DNA of 64,000 nucleotides from Daucus carota subsp. sativus (GCF_001625215.2 NC_030386.2:35157296-35221295), one strand, 5' to 3'; shown: positions 48,308 to 61,027, numbered from the stretch's first letter. Notes: generated from the letters alone by a model not told the origin. Numbers and translations are program-made.

Positions 48308-48632
48308 TTGAAGGCAAAAGGTATCATCACAATACCTAGTTTGTTTTTGCCATCATAATGCCCATTACAAAAATATGTAACCTGACTTGCTCATATTTGA
48401 TCTCTACCATTTCATCGATCATGAGGCGGTGGTAGTGCCGTCCGGACCATTCTTGTTAGTCCCGATCTTATCGATCGGGGTAAACGGTGAGGTATGGATG
48501 AAGCTGTGATGTTGTATATGATACAAATTTCAGGTTCGATTAGTAAAAAGTAAAATTTTACTAAGGATGTTCCTTTTTAAAATGAGTATTGCGGGATACT
48601 TTTCATAAAATAAAACAATAATTCATATGATA
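48308..48632 (+). repeat. 325-bp direct repeat R2
   Basis: Identical copy of R1, starting right at the CTAGT terminus of the Helitron-like segment. Confidence 0.9.
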
Positions 48633-48639
48633 GGATCGA

Positions 48640-49690
48640 TGAAAATGTCTATTTATATAATAAAAAATCAAAAAAATAAATAAATTAAAACTGACATTTA
48701 ATTAAAAGTTGGAAGATTGTACTATTTTGTATTATTTAAGTATTTATATGATTTGTTTTTAACACTAAAATAAATAATTTATCCAATTTTTCTTTTTTGA
48801 CAAAAATTAATTAGCCAATGACTTATTCAATAAATCACTATAAAACATGAGTCATTATTTTAAACTGAAGATATTGAATGCAGCTTATATGACTAAATAA
48901 GAGATATGCTATTGATGGCTAATTTTGTACCGTGACCATAATTGATGGCATATTATTGGCTTGTAAGGTGCAATTATGTGCCACTTTGTTGGCTCCAATT
49001 ACGTGCCATTTTGTTGGCTTGTCAATAATTGTTATTTTATAATTTTGGTATATTATTTTTTTTCTTCGCGTCTCACCAAAGATCTATATTTGGTTGGGAC
49101 TTTAATTAATTTCCTTTTCACTACTTGAAATGATATACACATGATTTTAATAATTATTATTTATTGGATATCTTATCTTTTTTTTTAAAATACATATATA
49201 TAATCAGTCATATATATGGACTTATATTCTCCCTGCTTCATTTGTTTATATTTTGAGGATGCTCGGAAGAAGACGGGTTTTTCTTTTCGGACATTAAAGT
49301 TTTATTATCTAAATTTTTCCGGTCATCTTGCATGTCCAATGGTTAGATGATAAGTTTTCTTGAATGAAAGAATTATTGGTTGAGATTCATTCTCATTTAA
49401 AAAAAAAAAAAAAAAAAAGAGATATATTATATCTGGTTCGAATTTGTGCAGAGTTGCTACTAACAAGAACAAATGAACAACACAAGGCAGTGGAAAATTA
49501 AGGCATGTATAGCCACGCATTTTTATTTCAGAAAACTAATATGCGACACAAGAATTCTACAACAGGAGTCGCACTCGGACCCTCAGTGCAGTCGAGCAAT
49601 GCAATACATTTCCTGATCCTCCTACTAACTTCTACCTCCAACATGATGGACCAGCCTATGCAGCTTAAATGACTAATTAAAAAAAATGAA
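48640..49690. other. AT-rich intergenic region and 3' flank of the alpha-galactosidase gene
   Basis: Contains a run of 19 A near 49400 and a short repeated phrase (TGCCA.TTTGTTGGCT) at 48970-49020. No gene is seen. Confidence 0.45.
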
Positions 49691-49701
49691 TAAATGATTA
49701 C

Positions 49702-52700
49702 TCAGACTTGGATTTCAATATGCCATCTGTACATTTCCTTTTCCGGTACGGGGATATTCAGCGACACCAATCCAGTATCAGCATCATAGATAAATGAGGT
49801 ATCTATATTCCCCACAGTGCATTTCAAAGGGGGCTGGGAACAGTAAGCACCAAATCGGCCACGTCCCCTGACCTTGAGTGCAATTGCAGCAGATGGTGAT
49901 CGGTTTTCGCTTAAATGAGTGGTCACCTCGGACAAAACATCACCATCGAAGAGCTCAGAATTTTTCTCTGAAGACATATGTACTTCAACTTCCTCAACAG
50001 CACCGCCAGTATTGAACATGTCCAGCAAACCAATTGCAGCAAAGGAAATGCTGGGTGTGATTTCCTGCAACAAAGACCATAATTATTGAGTCTACCTTAA
50101 CTTGAGTGATAGATGGTAAATAAACGAATGTTACTCATTAAAAGGACTCACCTTGAGAGGACAGATATGGAAGAGTTCATGTTCTAGAACATGGAGCGTC
50201 ACGGGGATTGATGCACCGCTCGGCAAACGAGTTACTTCCCCTATTAAATACAAAAAAATTAAGCATGTTAGGTGAAACAATCTAGCTAAAAAGTATGATA
50301 CAAAGATGCTCAAGGTAAAAGACAAACTGTTAGTAATCCTGCACTAGCATTTTTAAGTTCTTCATAATTAAACTATGTTGTCACTAGATTACACTTATAA
50401 ATGTATTTATATCGTAGATAGCAGTTGTTATTGCATCAGTGATGTATCCCTTTTTAAGACTTCATCTTGTAAAAGATAATTTTGGTTTGGTTGTGCACAA
50501 ATCAAAAGGACCGAGGATGATCACAAGGGAAACTCATGTATTATATGTCTTGCCAGGTCAATTTCAAATTTATTTAAGCCATTAAGGTTTTCAATTTGGA
50601 GACTTCCCTCCAATCAACTTTATGTCTAAATGCAAATCCCTTAGTAATGCCATGCCATCTACAAATGCTGCACAAGTTACCTGATTTTTGGGCATACACT
50701 ATGCTCTCTCCACTCCAACTTGACCCAGCAACTTGAGCAATGGCATCAACATCAGTAGCTGTCACAAAAGTTGTGAGCGCTCCAGGAGATGGATCATGGA
50801 TGAGAGTCTTCTTAGTCACCTTATCCCAACCAGCCCCTTGGCAGTTGAACACGCCGACCACACCAGTGCACTTGTTCATGTTCCAAATTTTCAGTAAGCT
50901 GCAAAACAAAGGATAATGATTAAGTTTTGTTCATTGGATAATAATGAAATAAGCAAGGTATGATATAAAATAGCAAACCTGGCTCCATCTCTAGTTGGAT
51001 CAACAAAGAGGCAATCACGAGTGGGCTTGGCAGGCAATTGTGCACGGAGCACAGATCCGTCAGGGAGGACCAACTTCTCTAAAATCTTGAAATCGTGGTT
51101 GCCAGGCTTGTCACTACGGAGAGAAACCAAGATTTAATTATTTTTTTTTAATGCAAAAACAAATACTGGCAATCTTCATTTTGAATCTTTATAGTCCGCT
51201 AAAGGATAAATCATAAGTAAAAGCTCAACCAAGGACATAAGTAGTAATGTACCTCACATATACTGGACACCCGCCAACTGCACGAGCTGCAGCATGATAT
51301 TCAGCTGCTGGATGGAGACTCTGCAATAGAATAAAAAAGATAAGTTTGTCAAACAATTAATTCTGGGAGTTCTCACTTAATCACAATATCAGTAATCCTT
51401 TCTTGTTTTTCCTCTGTATATAATGTGCGAGTGTATATATATATGAGATGGCCAATTAAAAGGTATCTCCTACTGTTATGCAGCTATACTTACGTGAAAC
51501 ATATCCCAGTCCGGTATCATGAATTCCCCAAGGAACAGACTGTTGTAGGACACAGCGGACACGTGAATGGTGTGGGAAGCAGGGTCATGAGGAAAGAAGT
51601 CATCAGAAGCTCTCGCTACAGCAGTTTGACTGGCACTATATAGTCCATCAGTATTATGGCACATACAGGAAATACATCCATTGTCAGGAAAGTTTCGTGC
51701 AATGGAGGCTTCCAGAGCCTGGTGATACATGCGAGTTAGAGAAACTCTACCCCCATAGCCAGCACCAAGGGTCTCAATAACATTCTGGACATCAACTTTC
51801 ACTCCATCAACTCCACACGAAGCCAGGTATGCATGAAGCTCATTGTAAAATTTGAAGACCTTTTTGGGATGCACCAAACCCAGGCCAAAAACTTTAAGAC
51901 TGTCGAGTACCATGTCGCGTTCATTTCCCAACATTGCTTCAGACTGGACAGGGTATGCCAAAGTACTGTCATAGTGTTCCAAACCTGCTCCAGATGGTCG
52001 AACTCCACCCCAGTAACCGGCCAGTGCATGCCACACGTAAACATTCCTATACCAAACAAGGCATTGGTCAAACACAAGAATGCAAATTGCATTACTTCAA
52101 AAGGAAAAGACTCTATAGCTTATAAATTTTACTCTGAATGACTATCAAGGTTTTAAATCATTTTCCAAAGGTCTGAATGGTGATGAAAATATTTATTTAA
52201 GTGCATAAACTAATGCTAATGAATTATCACCTCCTGGGAAGACAGCAAAAGAAGGCCAAGAGATAAGTTAAGTAAGCTGTACGAAAGCTCTCGCAGTTCA
52301 AAAATATAATGATTCAGATTTGTACATATACTATTATGCAACGGCAAGTGATCTTACATTATGGAATATAATAAGATTCACAGGGATAACGGTGATAGTT
52401 TGCTGGGCTATACTAGTTTATAGATTGATCTATACCACATTTCAAATTCTAGAATAGGTTTAATAGACTTTGAAAGAAAGTTCATAAGGATGTTTGGGAA
52501 AGCAAGAACGCAGAAACAAACATAACTTTAACAACAATGTGTGTAACGTACTTAACATTATGCCGCTTCTTCGCGTCATCCACAACAAGCTTTAAGCCTG
52601 GGACGTGGTTATCATGTTTCCCATTCTTTTGAAACTTTTCATTCTCTTTGATTCCTGTCAGCCTAATCGCAAACCTGCAATTTTAATTAAGGTGGACCAA

Positions 52701-54519
52701 AGAAGTTAATGACATGCTGCGTAATTAGATAACAACAAACACCAAATATGCCGAGACACTTCTTTGGTATGAGAGAGAGAGGGGTCTTACTCTGCTCCGT
52801 CATGACCATCATCATTGACAACCTCGTTCAAGTTTTCTATCTGTTGCCAACCATCATCAATAATTAGGAATCTTGCTGGAGTACCGCCTTCAGACAAGCT
52901 GCAGAAATGACCACAATACAATTCAGTATTCCATTTCTATACATTTTGGAATAAAGAAAGAGGTTACAATGTTGACTGTTCTTTCTTACGTTTGAAGCCC
53001 TTCATCAACACCTTCAGCTGTGACATCCTTGTAGAAGGCATCCCATGTGCACCACCCAAACCAATCAATGAAGGAGGGCAACTGAAAACGCCAAGAAAAT
53101 TCCAAAATTAGGATTGACTTAAATATAGGGTAAGAAACCCTTAGCAAAGTTCTTGACAAATCAAATAGTTAGAAGTTCTGACCTTCTTCTTCTCTCGGTG
53201 ACGAAAAGTTTGCAAGTGTTGTTCCACAGCCCTGTAGCACAAGCAGACAAATATTAACTTCTATATTTCCAGTGGACAGTTTTACCAGAAACAAAATCGG
53301 AGCATATCACAATTTGGATCATCCAGATAATACACAGTACATGATACACGCAAGTGACCGTCTCCAGACTTACTTTACAGCTTGATTGATGACTTCAAAG
53401 GGGTTGGTTCCAGCATGCATGTAGACGAGGGAAATTCCTTGGTTGGTTTCAACAGCATTATCACCTACAAAAAGAAAATTAACCATTAATCTCCAGAATC
53501 TGCTTTTTCTTCCCTATGTCAGAATTAATATGGTGGGTAGTAAGTTGTTGCTTTGCTGTTATTGTGGTCATAAATACAACTTATTCAAGATATCTAGACA
53601 CCAAAATTCTGAAATTCAAGGACCCGATTGAAATAGCTTGATGTAAGTTATAACTGAAATAAATCATGCTCTTGTCAAGGCTAGTGCATGACAACTAAAT
53701 ATAACTCAATTACATGAACAACTTACCACTCTCTAGGAAAATCTCTAGTTCATTCTTGTCATTTCCCTGAAGAACAGCACGGAATGGGCCTTCAAGAAGA
53801 GGCAGGAACACTGTGTAGATAGTTGGGCCTTCACTTTCTCCGTCAAGGCTCTCTTTGCTCTCAACAAGCATAAACTGTGTCTCAAATGGAATATCCTTTC
53901 CGCACGTTCCCATTCTCTGAGTCATCCACCAAACTTTAAAACGGAAAAGGCACATAATACGAAGACCCCTGATACAGTTCAATAGAAATGTTAACTTCAA
54001 TTGATTGGTTTGTAATCACTGAATAGAAATGTGTTACTAGACTTCGAATGACCTCATGAGACGTGGAACAGAGTAATTAAATGCAAGAGTAGATTATTAA
54101 AATTTTTAAAAAAAAGTTCCTCATATGAGAGACAAGTGACTGTTGCCCAAATCGAACAAGTAAAATTTAATGCTTAGCATTTTCAATTCATATTGGAGTT
54201 GTGTTTTGGAAACTATATTCTCATCTTTTCATTTGTAGGCTATTAATACTTCATAGCAATAGAAAAGAGTAACCACATCATTACACACAGACATAACAGC
54301 AAATTAGAAAGGAAACTTTGGTGCTTACTCTAATACACCCACGGGAAAGACATGGATGCTTTTACTACTAGTATCCGTAGCACCAATGAAAGCCCCCGAG
54401 ACCAGTCCAGCTCCAGATCCTGGAGTCAGCATAATGTTGTCCGGAACCCCCTTGAGCACAGTTTTCCCATGCACTACCAGGTCACCGTTATCAATGGAAA
54501 TCTTTGGTGTAATTGTCAT
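49702..54519 (-). CDS. SIP2: Alkaline alpha-galactosidase / raffinose synthase family protein, SIP2 (RFS2) type
   Basis: Coding exons: 54329-54519, 53727-53968, 53374-53464, 53183-53231, 52990-53081, 52791-52898, 52552-52674, 51494-52046, 51253-51320, 50979-51113, 50681-50898, 50152-50240, 49702-50064. All phases fit and give 773 aa, typical of the family. It starts [16 protein letters not shown]. Motifs: [11 protein letters not shown] near 198, DDGW at 236-239, KVDVQN with the likely nucleophile D384, and RASDDFFP with the likely acid/base aspartate near 448. Members of this GH36 clade are cytosolic enzymes that split galactose from raffinose-type sugars at neutral to alkaline pH. The closest match I recall is Arabidopsis At3g57520 (SIP2), reported as raffinose-specific. 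The leader is split by a 1.0 kb intron. Confidence 0.94.
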
Positions 54520-55144
54520 TTTTGCACACTCAAATAGTTGCGGAAAATTAGCTACAGTCAATAAGCAAAAACGTAATCAGACCAGAGCTAACAACTTATA
54601 TTCAATTTCGCAGTATAAAACAAAATTAATATAAACCGCAGCCTCATGTAAACACTCACAATTTAATTTAACAGGTTTTCAACTCATCATTTCTATATTT
54701 TCAGCTATAATAAATACATCAAACTTGTAACACCAGAACTGCACCTATATAAAAATGACAAAAAAATGTACACATTTATTTCAGAAGAAGTCAGTTACGC
54801 AACTACAACTTGGTACCAAATCAGTTGCAATGTTTGTTTCCGACTTTCCATAAATAAATAATAATTTCAACTAATTAGAAAAAAATACGTGTTGTTAACC
54901 GTAAATAACATAATAACAATGTGTTCGATTCTCGTTTGCCCCGAAATTTGTTAAAACTTATACTCGTGCTCATTTACAAGACGTGTAAGCTTAATTGTTA
55001 AGAAAACGTATATAATAACAGCGGTGGAATTACCTCTACAGTTATAGACAATTCGTGTTGTGTTGAATCTCTTAAAACAGGTAGGAACTGAAGCTAAGCA
55101 AAGCGTATACATATCTGTATACTTATAATATATATGTTGATATC

Positions 55145-55246
55145 TCAAAATTTTAAATGTCGGCGCAAGTTAAAGAGGTCAGAGTTCGCCGGAAAAGTCA
55201 AACCGCCACCGCCGCCGCCGTGGTCGTCGTCTGATGACATAAACAT
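55145..55246 (-). other. 33-codon open frame inside the leader intron
   Basis: Reads MFMSSDDDHGGGGGGL then TFPANSDLFNLRRHLKF. It is GC-rich inside an AT-rich intron, which suggests a former or alternative first exon or an upstream frame. No donor was identified. Confidence 0.3.
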
Positions 55247-55576
55247 TGTGTGATGCATCTGAATCCACGCCGTTATATCTATACTATGCATCTATTTATA
55301 TGTGCGTATGTACAGAATCGGACAATATGGATAGATTATTTAAAAGTTAAGCAAATCTGAGCCGTCGATCTAAGATCAGTTCTCAGAAGTTAATCTCAGC
55401 CGTTGATCAGTTTTCTCTCTCATCTCCCACCGATCTAAACAGTAAATAACCTCTAAAAACCCCGGGAAATAAATCTACATAAACACACCTAATTATACAA
55501 ATTATAATTATACATAAACATGTTTGCTTGATCATAAAGAGGAAAAGAAGTTAAAGATTGACAGAAACGAACTCAC

Positions 55577-55770
55577 CTTGAGATGTTGAAGCAGCGTGAA
55601 AATGTGTGAAAACTGAAAGTGTTTTAGCGTGTGAATATAATGTGAAGGAATGAGAGAGGAGAGAGAGGGGAGTGAATCTAGGGAAGAAATGTAGAGTAAC
55701 GGGGTTTGTTGAATGAAGAAACGAAGTGAAACGGGGTGATGATAAATAATGAGTTGAATGAATGAGAGAA
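55577..55770 (-). other. Untranslated leader exon of the alpha-galactosidase gene
   Basis: Ends CTCAAG before the donor GTGAGT at 55576. The acceptor is probably at 54552 (CTGTAG). CT-rich on the transcribed strand, as usual for plant leaders. The outer limit is set from the TATA box. Confidence 0.6.
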
Positions 55771-55788
55771 GAAGGGAGGAGAGCAGGG

Positions 55789-55796
55789 TTTATATA
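55789..55796 (-). promoter_or_regulatory. TATA box of the alpha-galactosidase gene
   Basis: TATATAAA on the minus strand, about 25-30 bases before the presumed transcript start. Confidence 0.55.
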
Positions 55797-55897
55797 GTCG
55801 TGAGGGGAGGTTGTTTCCAATTTCCTGGGGTCTTCGCTTTATTTTTAATCTTGGGTTATTTAGAGAAAGGGAAAAATGTACGGTGGATAATCAACTA

Positions 55898-56139
55898 CTC
55901 CCTCCGTCCCAGTCAATAATATACACGGGGCGCGGCACGGACTTTAATGCTTCAATATAGTATAGTTCTGTAAATTATTTTTAAAATTTTCTTTTTCTGT
56001 ATAAAAGTATAACATTTATACTTTTATACAAAAAAAGAAAATCTTAAAAATAAGTTGTAGAACTATGTTTTATAAGTGCCTTAAAAAGCGTGTCGAGCAG
56101 TGAAAAAGAAACGTATACAATTGACTAGGACAGAGGGAG
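55898..56139. mobile_element. Stowaway MITE with a tandemly duplicated right end
   Basis: CTCCCTCCGTCCCAGTCAAT at the left and TTGACTAGGACAGAGGGAG at the right, with TA flanks. The last 33 bases plus 9 flanking bases occur twice (56108-56149 and 56150-56191, one mismatch). Confidence 0.8.
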
Positions 56140-56990
56140 TAAGGGGTAAGAAACGTATACAATTGATTAGGACAGAGGGAGTAAGGGGTAAGAACAAAAA
56201 ACACCTACCCCATAAGTATAATTTAGCCGTGTTAACCGACTAAATTTATATAAAAAAAAAAATTTCAAGGAAATTTATAAATCATCTTTATATATGTATA
56301 ATTTGTATTTTTTATTTTTAGGAAATTAAAATAACTAAAAATTTGTTTCAGTTTTATTTTGCAAATACTAGTTGTTTGGTTGTCCCAGATTATTAATAAT
56401 GAAACTCCATATGTATATAAATTATCAAATTAATATCGATTATTTGTTTATCACATTATTTAGGAAAAAAAATTGGGACAAGGTTTTAACGAATAACATC
56501 ATTCTTTATTTTAGGGTTAAGTAATATAAATGTTTGAGAGGTAACATTTTGATCATCAAAGTCGTATAAAATATCAAATGGATACCTCTAAATATGTATC
56601 GAGAAAGTAAAAAAAAAAAAAAATTGTTAAATTATACACATTTTTCTTCAACGCTAGTATAACCAAATGAAAAATGGTGAATTCTAATATTTTAGATAAT
56701 ATATCTGGAACTTTTATATATATAATATTTATTATTTATTTTCAATTTTACAATCATTTAATCTTATTTAAATAAAAAATATATAGCAAATATGTTTTTA
56801 AAATTCTAAAACCACTAAAGTTCCAGAACCCTGCATTTTACATCGGAATTTAAATCTAAGCAAATATTTTTTTTTTTACATCGTTGTGTGTACAGAAGTA
56901 ACTTTAAAATATAATACACAAATTAAAAGGTGTAGAATTTCGGACACAACACCTGGGGGTGGGTCTGGACTGGATGCGACCTGTTAGTTA

Positions 56991-57385
56991 GAGCATCGCC
57001 AACCGCGTTGGTTATAATCGTTGGCTAAATTGGACCTGTAAGACATTATGTAAAATTTGCTGAACCTGTAAGACATTTTGCTTCAATGGTATTGGCTATA
57101 TTGGTTGGCTATAATTTAAAAATAATATGTTATTAATATTTTAAATTGTTAAAATAGAATATATCAGTTGAATATGGTAATAAATGATGTACAATCTTCC
57201 TACAGATTTTCTTACAGACCTGTAGAGGTTCGACAAATTTAGCCATCCATAGGAGGTTGGCTAAATTTATAGACAACAGGTGAGCATGGTTGGAGTTAAG
57301 TTTTTGGAGCTGTTGGCTAAATTTTTTTATTTTAAGTATGTCAACTCAGCTTTTAGCCAAGGGTTTTAGATGGTTGGAGATGCTC
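56991..57385. mobile_element. Tourist-like MITE (PIF/Harbinger type)
   Basis: Ends GAGCATCGCCAACC and GGTTGGAGATGCTC, flanked on both sides by TTA (56988-56990 and 57386-57388). The interior is rich in TTGGCTAAATTT and its complement. Confidence 0.8.
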
Positions 57386-57399
57386 TTAGAGGTGGAGAA

Positions 57400-58160
57400 G
57401 TTGTATCAAATAAGGAAGTGACACGTGTGGAAAGTGTAAAGAGGTGGTCTAATAATAGTACAATAATAAAGATCCAGCAGCAGTAGCTTGTTTCGAAATG
57501 GATGAGATTGATTGACAGCCGCTTGCTAAATCTGAATGCTGAGTCAGAGCGGAGTCATGCTTCTTATATTTGTTGTTACAGTCCAACCATAATTCCAGCG
57601 ATAAGTTTTAATTTTCCCCGACACTCTGCTTTGAGCTGGCGATCACACCACCTCCTTTTCCAGTCTTGCCCTAACCTGTGTTTCAAACGTCAATTTTCTT
57701 CCTTGCGCTTAGTTTTAACATATGTATTAATAATTTTTAGTTAATGATTTCCATGATTAATGAAGATGCTCGTACCTGTATATAGATTATAGCAAGTACT
57801 GACCAGCTTAATTATGATTTTAAGGTTTTGTTTAATGTAATTTTTAAAAATTATTCACAGATAAAATATTCTTTTACCATACTCGTGTTTAGAGCTAAAT
57901 TGGAAAATGATAATAATGTTTGATATTTAAATTATAGTTTTTTCTCAGGATACTTAACTGTTCTAAGATTGTTTTTATAATAAAAACTGTTTTCAATTAA
58001 TTATTTTTAAATTTTTGAAATAGATTTTCACTTGTTTTCTAAGAAAAAAGTTTTTAAAAATTATAATTACAAGACTTTTCACTGTACATTTTTTAGAACA
58101 AACAATTAAATTTTGAATGAAGGCGGGGGCTTTAGCTTTCTTTGGAATTAGCATGATAGC
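57400..58160. other. Spacer, no gene seen
   Basis: One short plus-strand frame (57502-57744) without recognisable domain; not called. Confidence 0.45.
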
Positions 58161-58176
58161 ATCTACTAATAATTAC

Positions 58177-58474
58177 CCCTCTGTCTCAATTTATATATTC
58201 ATTTTGGAATAAACACACATATTAAAAAAAAATTAATTAGAAAGAATCTTATCTCATGTATCATTAATTAGTGTATTGATAAGTGAGAATATAGTTTGAG
58301 TTTCAAAAAAATCACAATAAAATATAGGGATTTAGTGAATTGAGAAATGAGAATAATGTTGAGTTTCAAAAAAATCACAAGTAATATGTAGATAAATTTG
58401 TATTGAAATAAGAAAGTGACAAGTATTTTGGGACAAAATTTTTTTTTCAAACTGGACCTATATATTGAGACACT
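58177..58474. mobile_element. Old Stowaway-like MITE
   Basis: CTCTGTCTCAATTTATATATTC at the left (read in part) and CTATATATTGAGACA at the right form degenerate inverted ends. The internal parts repeat a block with GAGTTTCAAAAAAATCACAA twice. Confidence 0.5.
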
Positions 58475-58483
58475 AAGGTTGTG

Positions 58484-58806
58484 TTCACTTGGAGTGAATG
58501 GAATAGAGGGAGAATGGAATGAATTTTGTACTCTAAAATGGTGTTCATCAAAGAAAATGTAAATAATTTTCATTCCTTCGATCATTCCAATCTTATTATT
58601 TTAACTATAACTTGAACCCACATGTTTTGGAAAGAATGCTCATTCCTTTTCTATACCATGTTTCTTCACAATCTTACTCACAAAAAATTTAATTACATTC
58701 ATATTTTGTCACTATTATTTCATATTTTCTTTTTTCTCCTTAAAACTTCTATATAAATTTTCATTACATTCTCCCCTCATTCTATTCCATGAAGTGAACA
58801 CAGTCT
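58484..58806. mobile_element. MITE with TGTGTTCACTT ends
   Basis: Left TGTGTTCACTTGGAGTGAAT and right CATGAAGTGAACACA are inverted. Inner parts GAATGGAATAGAGGGAGAAT and CATTCTCCCCTCATTCTATT also pair. CTAAGG lies at both sides and may be part of the target duplication; probably hAT type. Confidence 0.65.
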
Positions 58807-58809
58807 AAG

Positions 58810-60180
58810 GAGTAAAATTTTCATTCTTGGTACCCTGAAATCTGAATAGTGTGTTGCTCCAACAGAAAAGACATGACACTGTTAATCACGTGAGAGTGAA
58901 CAAGTGAATCCAGGCACAAAGTTAAGAAATTATAAAGTTGGCGTTTTTTATGCATCGGATCTGAATCTACCGATTTAACATTCTCATTATAAATTGGACT
59001 TCAAAGTATAGATTCATAGGTCCGATATGTACCTGTGCCGACTCACAGATCATATACTTGGGTTTTGTCTTACACGTATTTTAAGATTGCTATAAAATAA
59101 TTTTATAATATTTTTTCAAAAAAAATTATCTGAATAAAAATTTAATATGTTTATTTGAAAAAACTAATAAAATATAATGAAATTATATTTTGCAGAGTCT
59201 CAAAATAAATAATTTTCTTAAAGCCAAAGCAAGCAATAATGCATCTACCGAGACTGTTTTTTTATCTGCACAAAACCTGGTGTGTGTTTCAGTGTTTCTG
59301 ACGGGACTTGTGGCCGGTTGCATATTTTAAGTCAGCTTTCTGAAATATCTGACGGACTGTATTGTTGCAACGCGATGTGTACGTAGATGATATCTCAACT
59401 AGTTTCGGAGAAGCACCATGTAAGATTCAATCATACTTATGCAAGTTTATATTATTTTCTCCGCGATAAATTGAAAAAACTCATACATAATATAGTTTTA
59501 TAATTAAATAAAAAATACAAAGGTAATACACAAGATAATGATTTATCTCGAGCGGGTGATATCTAGTTAATGTACATATTTTATTTTATTTATAATTATA
59601 TTATATATATATACATGATCAAACATTAATATTATTAATAAAGAATCATTTTGTATCTTTCAAATCACAGACTTAAAGGAGCAAATTTGAACTAATGATT
59701 TTTTAAGTTAAACCTTGAGTATGTAGCAAAGATTATTAGTTGAATAATTTATTAATTGTTATAATATAACAATAACAATATTAATTTTGATAAGCTATAT
59801 AAATGATGATATTTTATCATATAAAATTATAAAAAACAAAATCAGTTATTTCAAGAAAATACTTCATACTAGCCCATGATTTAAATAATTTTTTAACTTA
59901 TTTTCTTCTAAACAAATATATATTTTATCATAGAAATAAATAATAAACAAAATGAAAAATAACTTTATGCTCTTAAATATTAAATTCAATCAATAAGACT
60001 CTCCGATCAGAACTGAAATACGGTTGTGAAGGTAATTCAAACCACTAATGAAACCCATTTATAATACTATAAATTGTGCATTATTTGCATGCAATGATTG
60101 CTTATTTTAATAAATTTGCACACTGCTCGATGTTTAGTTTATAAATTACGTACGAGACTCACCGCCTTTAACTTAAATTT
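58810..60180. other. AT-rich spacer, no gene seen
   Basis: Low-complexity sequence. No open frame of note and no repeat ends. Confidence 0.5.
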
Positions 60181-60195
60181 AGCGTAAACCTGATT

Positions 60196-60708
60196 AGGGG
60201 TGAGCATTCGGTCGGTCCGGTTTTCCGAATAGACCGAGGACCGAAGTTTTAATTTTTTTCGGACCGAACCGGACCGAAGTTTTATAATGGACCGGACCGG
60301 ACCGAACCAAAATAATTCGGTTCGGTCCGGTCCGGACCGAAAGAACCGAAATTATTTTTAAAATAAAAAATTATATTATAAATAAAACTAAAATTCATCT
60401 TTTATTTTAAAATTTTCATATTAATTAATCACCCCCAATTCATTAAACATAGATATAATTAAATTTACAAATTAGATATTATAATTATAACATATAAGAT
60501 ATATAATATAAATATTAATTAAAATCATATATATTTCGGTCTATTCGGTCCGGACCGAAATATTTTTTTACGGACCGGACCGGACCGAACTTTATTTCGG
60601 TCTATTCGGTCCGGACCGAATGGACCGAATTTTCAGAAAATTAGGACCGAACCGAATTTACACGGTTCGGTTCGGTTTTTCGGTTCCGGTTCGGTTTTGC
60701 TCACCCCT
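60196..60708. mobile_element. Non-autonomous DNA transposon, AGGGGTGAGCA ends, GGTCCGG-rich
   Basis: Starts AGGGGTGAGCA and ends TGCTCACCCCT. The exact 10-bp duplication AAACCTGATT stands at 60186-60195 and 60709-60718. Both subterminal regions are packed with CGGACCG/CGGTCCG words, while the centre is AT-rich. A 10-bp duplication favours a MULE relation over hAT. Confidence 0.85.
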
Positions 60709-61027
60709 AAACCTGATTACCTGAGTGCGTGTTGTTTTATAGTGACCTAATCAGGATAAAATCCGGTGTCACTTTCGAATTATAGAGGTTTAAACAAGAA
60801 TTAGTCGTAATCTATGCAAGTGTTAATATAACACTCTGCTTCTCTCTAATCCGCTCACTCTCGAGTCTCAATTATGTAACATGTCGTCTTCTCTTCTGCT
60901 TAAAAAAAATTTGAGATGCTTGTCTAACATAAAATACATGTTCAATCATTAATAAGCGAGTGAATCATTATTTAATAAGCGAGTGAATCATTATTTCACC
61001 GAGCTAGAGATATTATATAATCCTATA

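Larger units (their letters stand above)
41642..48308 (+). mobile_element. Helitron-like segment carrying host gene fragments
   Basis: The right end is typical: a short GC hairpin (GCACGCG AAG CGCGGGC) about 8 bases before the terminal CTAGT at 48304-48308. A helicase-like fragment (42255-42400) and several exon-like pieces of unrelated genes lie inside. The left TC end was not located, so 41642 is only where R1 stops. The two R copies sit at either side. Confidence 0.65.

Noticed and set aside
41317-48632. R1 and R2 as long terminal repeats of an LTR retrotransposon
   Set aside because: The repeats do not run TG to CA, no primer-binding site follows R1, no purine tract precedes R2, no flanking duplication is seen, and the interior has no retroelement domains. 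The Helitron end fits better.
49320-49440. A-run at 49400 as the tail of a SINE or LINE
   Set aside because: No A/B boxes, no coding remnant and no flanking duplication were found.
55551-55820. 89-codon minus-strand frame as a coding exon
   Set aside because: It overlaps the TATA box and the CT-rich leader exon of the alpha-galactosidase gene.
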